From positions 28,954,001 through 29,018,000 of the forward strand of contig JBITNC010000002.1 in NCBI GenBank assembly GCA_050084985.1: DNA of 64,000 nucleotides, given 5' to 3'. A model generated the notes under the pieces. The model was not told where the DNA came from, ran no database searches, and saw only the letters and a program-made list of their open reading frames with translations. Position numbers and translations under genes: made by a program. Shown here one piece after another: positions 59,085 to 64,000 of this stretch. The stretch is from Nageia nagi (Eukaryota; Pinophyta). The first letter of the stretch is position 1. Every line of letters starts with the position of its first letter.

Positions 59085-61124
59085 GTAACCTTCCTAGTTT
59101 CTTATGGGGAGAAGCTGTTCACACTGCTATTCACACCCTTAATAGGTGTACTACTAAAGCAGTTGAAGGAAAAACTCCGTATGAAGCATGGACAGGAAAG
59201 AAACCTAACATCTCACACTTTAGGGTCTTTGGATGTGATGCATTTGCCTTCATTACCTCAGAGAAAAGAAAGAAGCTAGACAAAAGATCAGAAAAATGCA
59301 TCTTTGTGGGGTATGATAATCAGCATAGAGGTTACAAGCTCTACTCTTCATCCCATAAAATAGTCTTTGTTTCTAGGGATGTCAAGTTCAATGAACTTCC
59401 TGAGGATACAACTTCTCATGCTGAGGTGTCTGATTCAGAAGATTCTATGCCTGCACCTAACTAGTTGGATGATCATGTAGGGAAGTCACCACAAGAGCAA
59501 AATTCTCCAGCTCAGAGAATTACAAGAAGTATGACCTTGAATAAATCCTTATTTGCCAAAATTGATAATATGAATGAGCCATCAACATTCAAAGAAGCTT
59601 CCAAGCAAGAATGTTGGATGGAAGCTATGAAAGTTGAGTATGAGGCACTCATGAAAAATGAAACTTGGGATTTGGTTCCTTATCCTAATGAAAAAAAATG
59701 TGATTGGAAATAAATGGATTTACAAGGTCAAGTACAATTCTGATGGAGAAGTTGAAAAATATAAAGCAAGGTTAGTGGCCAAAGGATTCGCTCAGAAATA
59801 TGGTATTGATTATGAGGAAACCTTTGCTCCTGTGGCCAAAATGCCTACTGTTAGGATAATCCTTGCTCTTTCTGTAGCTCAAGGATGGAAAGTTTTCCAA
59901 CTTGATGTCAAGAGTGCATTTCTCAATGGTGACTTGGATGTAGAAATCTACATGAATCAACCAGAAGGATTTATTCCAGAAGGAAAAGAGTCTCTTGTGT
60001 GCAAGCTAAAGAAGTCTTTGTATGGACTTAAATAAGCACCTAGAGCATGGTACACAAAAATTTCAGAATTCTTTGCAAATATTGGTTTTTCCAAGTGCTT
60101 CTCCGACTCAGATCTCTATGTACTCAATCAAGAAAAAGACGTGGTCTTAATTCTCCTTTATATGGATGATCTTCTCATAACAGGCAACAATATTGAAATC
60201 ATCCAAGAGTGCATATCCAAACTGAAGGCAACATTTGAAATGACTGATCTAGGTCTATTGCATTACTATCTTGGAATGCAAGTATACCAACATAAAGATT
60301 GTACTTATCTTAGTCAATCTAAGTATATATCAGATATCTTGCAAAAGTTTGGAATGGAGGAGTGTAGATATGCTGCAATACCTGTTTCTCCTAGAATCGT
60401 TGTATCACTGAGCTCAGATTCTCAGTTGGCTGATGCTACAGCTTATAGGCAATTAATCGGTAGTCTTCTGTATCTGACTATCTCTCATCCTGATATTGCC
60501 TTTGCAGTGAATCTGATGGCACGATTCATGCAAAAACCATATGTTGAACACCTCAATGCTGTGAAGCAAATCTTGAGGTATGTGGTAGGGACAAAGGATC
60601 TTGCTCTTAAGTATTCCAAAGTGCCCTCAATTGTTCTCTCAGGGTTCTCAGATTCTGATTATGGGGGTGATAGAGATGACAGAAAATCAACCTCTGCATA
60701 TGTGTTCAGCATTGGTTCAGGTGCTATCTCTTGGGCTTCCAAGAAGCAACCTACTGTGACTCTTTCTACCATCGAAGCTGAATATCGAGCCATGTCTGTT
60801 GCCGCCCAAGAAGCTATTTGGCTAAGACATCTTCTGAACGAAATTAGGTATAAGCAAAATGGCCCATCTCTTATTTCTTCAGATAATCAATCGGCTATCT
60901 CTTTGGCTAAGAATCCTGTGTTCCATCAGAGAACCAAACATGTGGAAATCCAAACCCATTTTATCAGGAAGAAGGTTCTAGATGACATCATACACTTGGA
61001 GTATTGTCCATCTACTGAAAACTCCGCTGATCTATTCACCAAGCCCCTTCCTAAAGCTCAGTTCAGCAAGCTTAAGGATTCTCTCGAGTTGGTGAAGTTG
61101 CCTTCAAGGGGGAGTGAAGTTTGA
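59085..61124 (+). pseudogene. element G integrase end, RT and RNase H, 3' part of gag-pol
   Basis: Resumes the integrase frame after J (NLPSFLWGEAVHTAIHTLNR). Breaks: TAG at 59462-59464 where relatives have Trp; a one-base expansion of an A-run at 59691-59698 shifting the frame; TAA at 60033-60035 where relatives have Gln. RT motifs KARLVAKGFAQKYG and YMDD (60159-60170). RNase H: SDSDYGGDRDD, STIEAEYRAM, SSDNQSAISLAKN, then KHVEIQTHFI to the stop at 61124. From 60141 the last 327 codons are open. Together with 52750-54612 this is one Copia polyprotein. Confidence 0.95.
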
Positions 61125-61196
61125 ACCTTTGTTAATGATGACAACTTCACCTCTAAGAGGCTCTTTTGTTGTTGTATAGCATGTGTTGATTATGAT

Positions 61197-61642
61197 ATAC
61201 CTCCGTGGTAAGTTTGCTCTGCGTGATAAACTTTTTGTACATTTTTATACCTTTGTGGTAAGTTTGCTCTGCGTGACAAACTTGTTGTACATTTTTATAC
61301 CTCCGTGGTGAGTTTGCTCTACGTGAGAAACTCGTTGTACAATTTTTGAGCATATAATTAATATACCTCCGTGGTAAGTTCGCTCTGCGTGAAGAACTTA
61401 TTGTACATTCTATACCTCTATGGTGAGTTTGCTCTGCGTGAGAAACTCATTGTATAATTTTTATGCTCTATACCTCCGTGGTGAGTTTGCTCTACGTGAG
61501 AAACTCGTTGTACAATATTTGAGCATATAATTAATATACCTCCGTGGTAAGTTCGCTCTGCGTGACGAACTTGTTGTACATTCTATACCTCCGTGGTGAG
61601 TTTGCTCTACGTGAAAAACTCGTTGTACAATTTTTATGCTCT
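61197..61642 (+). repeat. eight-unit hairpin array in element G 3' untranslated region
   Basis: Units start at 61197, 61247, 61297, 61363, 61412, 61470, 61536 and 61585 (spacings 50, 50, 66, 49, 58, 66, 49). Each has ATACCTCCGTGGT, a six-base stem, the loop GCTCT(A/G)CGTGAn, the complementary stem, and TTGTA. Stem pairs come in three matched forms: AAGTTT/AAACTT, GAGTTT/AAACTC, AAGTTC/GAACTT. All eight pair fully. It lies between the RNase H stop and the polypurine tract. Confidence 0.88.
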
Positions 61643-62097
61643 ATTAATAATCAACACATGTCTATATATAACAGGTGACTATGAGTGATGGCTTAGCATC
61701 TCCGTGATGACTTATAGTGCACCATTAATCAGTTATTTATAAGATAGCATTATTTGATTCTCTTATTTATATGATGCATCTAACTGATTTTGTTCATGAG
61801 TTGCTTGTAGCATGCAGGATCTTCTTCAGAAATGCAGGTTACTCACCTTGTGAAAGCAAGCTCATGGAGACTCACATGTCAGCTTAAAGTTGATTGACTA
61901 CTATGTACAGTGAAACCAGTTGTGGTTAATGATTGTATTGTAAACTATTTTGTCAAATGGTAATGTAGTGAGTCTCATACTAATTCTCAAAAAGATTCTC
62001 AAATATGTAAATGTTCTCATCTCCATTTGTATCTCTATGGAGGAGAACTCTCTCTTACTCTCTCTCTTCTTTCTTCTACGCTCTATCCCAATATTGC
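61643..62097 (+). other. element G 3' untranslated region, distal part
   Basis: No open frame. Contains CAGGTGACTATGAGTGATGGC and CGTGATGACTTATAGTGCACC, both also found in A and D at the same place, so this part is conserved across subfamilies. It ends in a pyrimidine-rich CTCTCTTACTCTCTCTCTTC before CCCAATATTGCATT. Confidence 0.6.
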
Positions 62098-62109
62098 ATT
62101 AAGGGGAAG
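62098..62109 (+). other. element G polypurine tract
   Basis: ATTAAGGGGAAG directly before the 3' LTR. Confidence 0.88.
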
Positions 62110-62613
62110 TGTTAGAATTTGTAATGAAATATTATGAATATCTAAACTCCTTGTAAGTTCAATTAATCACTTAAAGGATATGTAGATACCTTAAGGGATT
62201 AATTGAATTCTTTATTATGTGTGGACTTTGACCTAACCATGGGGTTAGTTGGTAGGTTAAAGTTAGGTCACACATTTATTGTAACCCTAACCTTACCCTT
62301 GGGTTAAAGGGAGGTTAGGGAGGTGCTCTCAAACTATAAATAGAGGGCCTCTCCTCTTGTAAACAAATCTAAGTTTTGGAGTAAGATTACTCTACTAGGT
62401 TGTGTAGGAGAGAGCAAGAGAATAGTTGTAAGAGAGGCATAGATTGAGAATAGAGAACTAGTTGTGGATGTACTCCCAAGGAGGGAGGAACCACATTATA
62501 TTAGTGTCATATTGTGTGAATGTGTTAGTAGCTTGTAGATGTTGCATGTTGAATGTGATTGAGCTTTCTATAGTCTTGGACCTTTGGGAATTAGAGTAGT
62601 GCTAATTCTCACA
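62110..62613 (+). repeat. element G 3' LTR
   Basis: 504 bp, same length as the 5' LTR, about five substitutions by eye, TATA box 62335-62342, followed by TTTTT. Confidence 0.95.
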
Positions 62614-62618
62614 TTTTT

Positions 62619-62689
62619 TGGTAATGTATGAAACCTCAATCTGCCTGGATGTGGATTCAATCCTTCTTAAGGCCTTACGTGATCATTTC
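62619..62689 (+). other. continuation of the older DNA interrupted by element G
   Basis: Seventy bases that would join 48792 if G were removed. No recognisable domain on its own; possibly the end of the LINE-like remnant. Element H starts at 62690. Confidence 0.35.
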
Positions 62690-63187
62690 TATTGGAATGT
62701 ATAATGCATTATTGTAAAGGTTATGTAATAATCTTCTATGTAAGTTCACTAATACTTAAGGGTATCATTTGATACCTTAAGTATTTAAGTGAATATGATA
62801 ATGTAACTTGTCCTACACTCCATGTCATGAGCATGCCCCTTGGGTAAAAGGATGTGCATGTCATGCTTTTGTACATTGGATAAAAGGGTGATCCAAAGAG
62901 GGATTTTGGCCTATAAATAGAAGGCTCCCTCTTTGTAATTACATACCAATTGTGGAGTAAAGTTATGCTATAGGATAGTGCTTAGGAGTTGAGATTAGAA
63001 GGATTGTAAGAGTTGTATTTGTGATTGAAGTAAAGATCTAGTTAATGGATGTAGTCCTAGTTGGAGGAACCACTTAAATCTTGTGTCACTTTGTGAGACT
63101 ATCTTCTTGAGTTATCTTGATGTTAGTTTGAGCTTTCATGTGATCTTGCGAGTTTAAGATTATTCTTCTTACAGTTCAATTCTCTCA
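62690..63187 (+). repeat. element H 5' LTR
   Basis: A 498-bp Copia LTR of the A/F subfamily. It starts TATTGGAATG (second base changed from the usual TG) and ends TTCTCTCA. It has the GGTATCA-TT-TGATACC palindrome near 62763 and CCTATAAATAGAAGG. Confidence 0.88.
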
Positions 63188-64000
63188 TTTGGTATCAAAG
63201 CTTGATGTGGAAGCTCTTATTCAACGTCTTGGAAGTCTTCATTCCTCATCTTACACTCTATTATTGAGATAAAATCAAAAGAAGGTATAAATTCCTTCCT
63301 TCTTGATTATTTGTTGGATTATTGATTTATGATACTAACATATATGTTGTGTGCTAGTTCATTTTTTTTTCGCAAAACATGTTTTTTAAATAGCAATCTA
63401 ATGTAATTGTTATTTATACTAACATTTTCTATGTTAGTTGCAATTTTATTTTACAAAATTATTTTATATATATATATATATTGTTATTTTTTATGGCTAA
63501 CAAAAATTGCAATATGTTGTAATTTTTTTTTGCTTATATTAATTTTTTTCCTACTTACAATTTTTTACAAATTGCTTAATAAATTGTTATATATATATAT
63601 ATTTTTTTAAATTACTATACAACATTGGTGAAATATTACAAAGGTAAATTGTCTAGGAATGTTTCCTTTTTTTTATGTAATAAAAAATGAATAAACATCA
63701 TTTACTTATTGTATTTTTTGCAATATTTCAACGAAACAATTTATATTAAATTGAAAATCTATTTTATATGGACATTTTTTTTTGCCCTTGTTCACATTGT
63801 CATCTTGCAACTAGTTTTAAATGTGCATAATAAAAATATGCCTATCCTTCATCAACCATAATAGGAATCTGCATATTTTTTGTAGCACATCTTTTTTTTA
63901 ATATAAAAAAAGGGCTGGGCCATGCCAATGCCTTGCGCTCATCCCTTCTCTGGTGTATGTCATCCTGGTGTGTCTTCTGGAAGGACGCGGAGGAGATTTG
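63188..64000 (+). mobile_element. element H leader, cut by the window end
   Basis: First 800 bp of a Copia leader: the donor-like site is changed to GAG|ATAAAA (about 63269), then AT-rich sequence with (AT)n runs. From about 63910 it becomes GC-richer, apparently the start of another C-rich insert. Whether gag-pol follows cannot be seen. Confidence 0.75.
63190..63201 (+). other. element H primer-binding site
   Basis: TGGTATCAAAGC, identical to that of element F, two bases after the LTR. Confidence 0.85.

Larger units (their letters stand above)
48793..62613 (+). mobile_element. element G: young Ty1/Copia retrotransposon containing element J
   Basis: Perfect target duplication TTTTT (48788-48792, 62614-62618), two 504-bp LTRs differing at about five sites, iMet primer site, 3.4-kb leader with captured sequence, gag-pol, hairpin array, polypurine tract. 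Without J it would be about 9.3 kb. It is the best preserved Copia here but is not intact: three stops and one frameshift plus J's insertion. Confidence 0.95.

Noticed and set aside
61197-61642. CRISPR-like spacing of palindromic repeats
   Set aside because: The spacers are themselves repeated, the sequence is eukaryotic, and the array lies in the 3' untranslated region of a Copia element.

Overview
This window is nuclear DNA of a land plant with a large, repeat-rich genome. It is AT-rich and almost every kilobase is LTR retrotransposon. The primer-binding sites of the Ty1/Copia elements are of the plant initiator-methionine-tRNA type (TGGTATCAGAGC), the reverse transcriptases are plant Copia and Gypsy types, and one element carries fragments of a pentatricopeptide-repeat (PPR) gene. 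The sequence does not fix the species; a gymnosperm or another large-genome vascular plant is plausible, and that is a guess. I see no intact host gene, rRNA, organelle DNA or CRISPR.

Layout. (1) 1-1249: Ty3/Gypsy gag remnant and a truncated LTR end. (2) 'K', a minus-strand non-autonomous Copia derivative (1250-1325 plus 10046-16219), is split by 'A', a full-length degenerate plus-strand Copia (1326-10045, target duplication CTATC). (3) 'C', an old minus-strand Copia, runs as islands from 16220 to about 48225 (16220-17851, 23547-24437, 46304-48225). It is interrupted by 'B' (17852-23546, minus strand, no coding capacity) and by 'D' (24438-46303, plus strand, target duplication AAATA). D's reverse transcriptase is broken at 30565 by 'F' (Copia, plus). 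F's leader is broken by 'I' (Ty3/Gypsy, 31605-38500, target duplication TAGTA). That makes four levels: C contains D contains F contains I. F's 3' LTR is missing and its 3' end runs into D's 3' LTR, so F and D look like an ectopic-recombination chimera. (4) 48226-48792 and 62619-62689: older DNA with a LINE-like zinc-finger remnant, split by 'G' (48793-62613), a young Copia whose LTRs differ at about 5 of 504 sites. G's integrase is split by 'J' (54613-59084), a Gypsy-type element with 1,610-bp LTRs that encodes only a Gag (TR-GAG-like). (5) 62690-64000: 5' LTR and leader of another Copia, 'H', cut by the window end.

How the parts work. The Copia elements share one plan: LTR of about 500 bp, iMet primer site, about 3 kb of leader, gag-protease-integrase-RT-RNase H in one frame, a repeat-rich 3' untranslated region, polypurine tract, LTR. 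Three features of this plan seem worth pursuing. First, most copies have a splice-donor-like GAG|GTAA soon after the primer site, and three have an acceptor-like (C/T)AG just before the gag ATG, so the long leader may be an intron. Second, that leader holds a different C-rich or gene-derived segment in almost every copy (PPR fragments in G, a tRNA-Asn-like sequence in F, a 37-bp minisatellite in B). Third, G's 3' region has eight tandem hairpins whose stems show compensatory base changes. No element here has an uninterrupted autonomous polyprotein; J's Gag is the only clearly intact reading frame.
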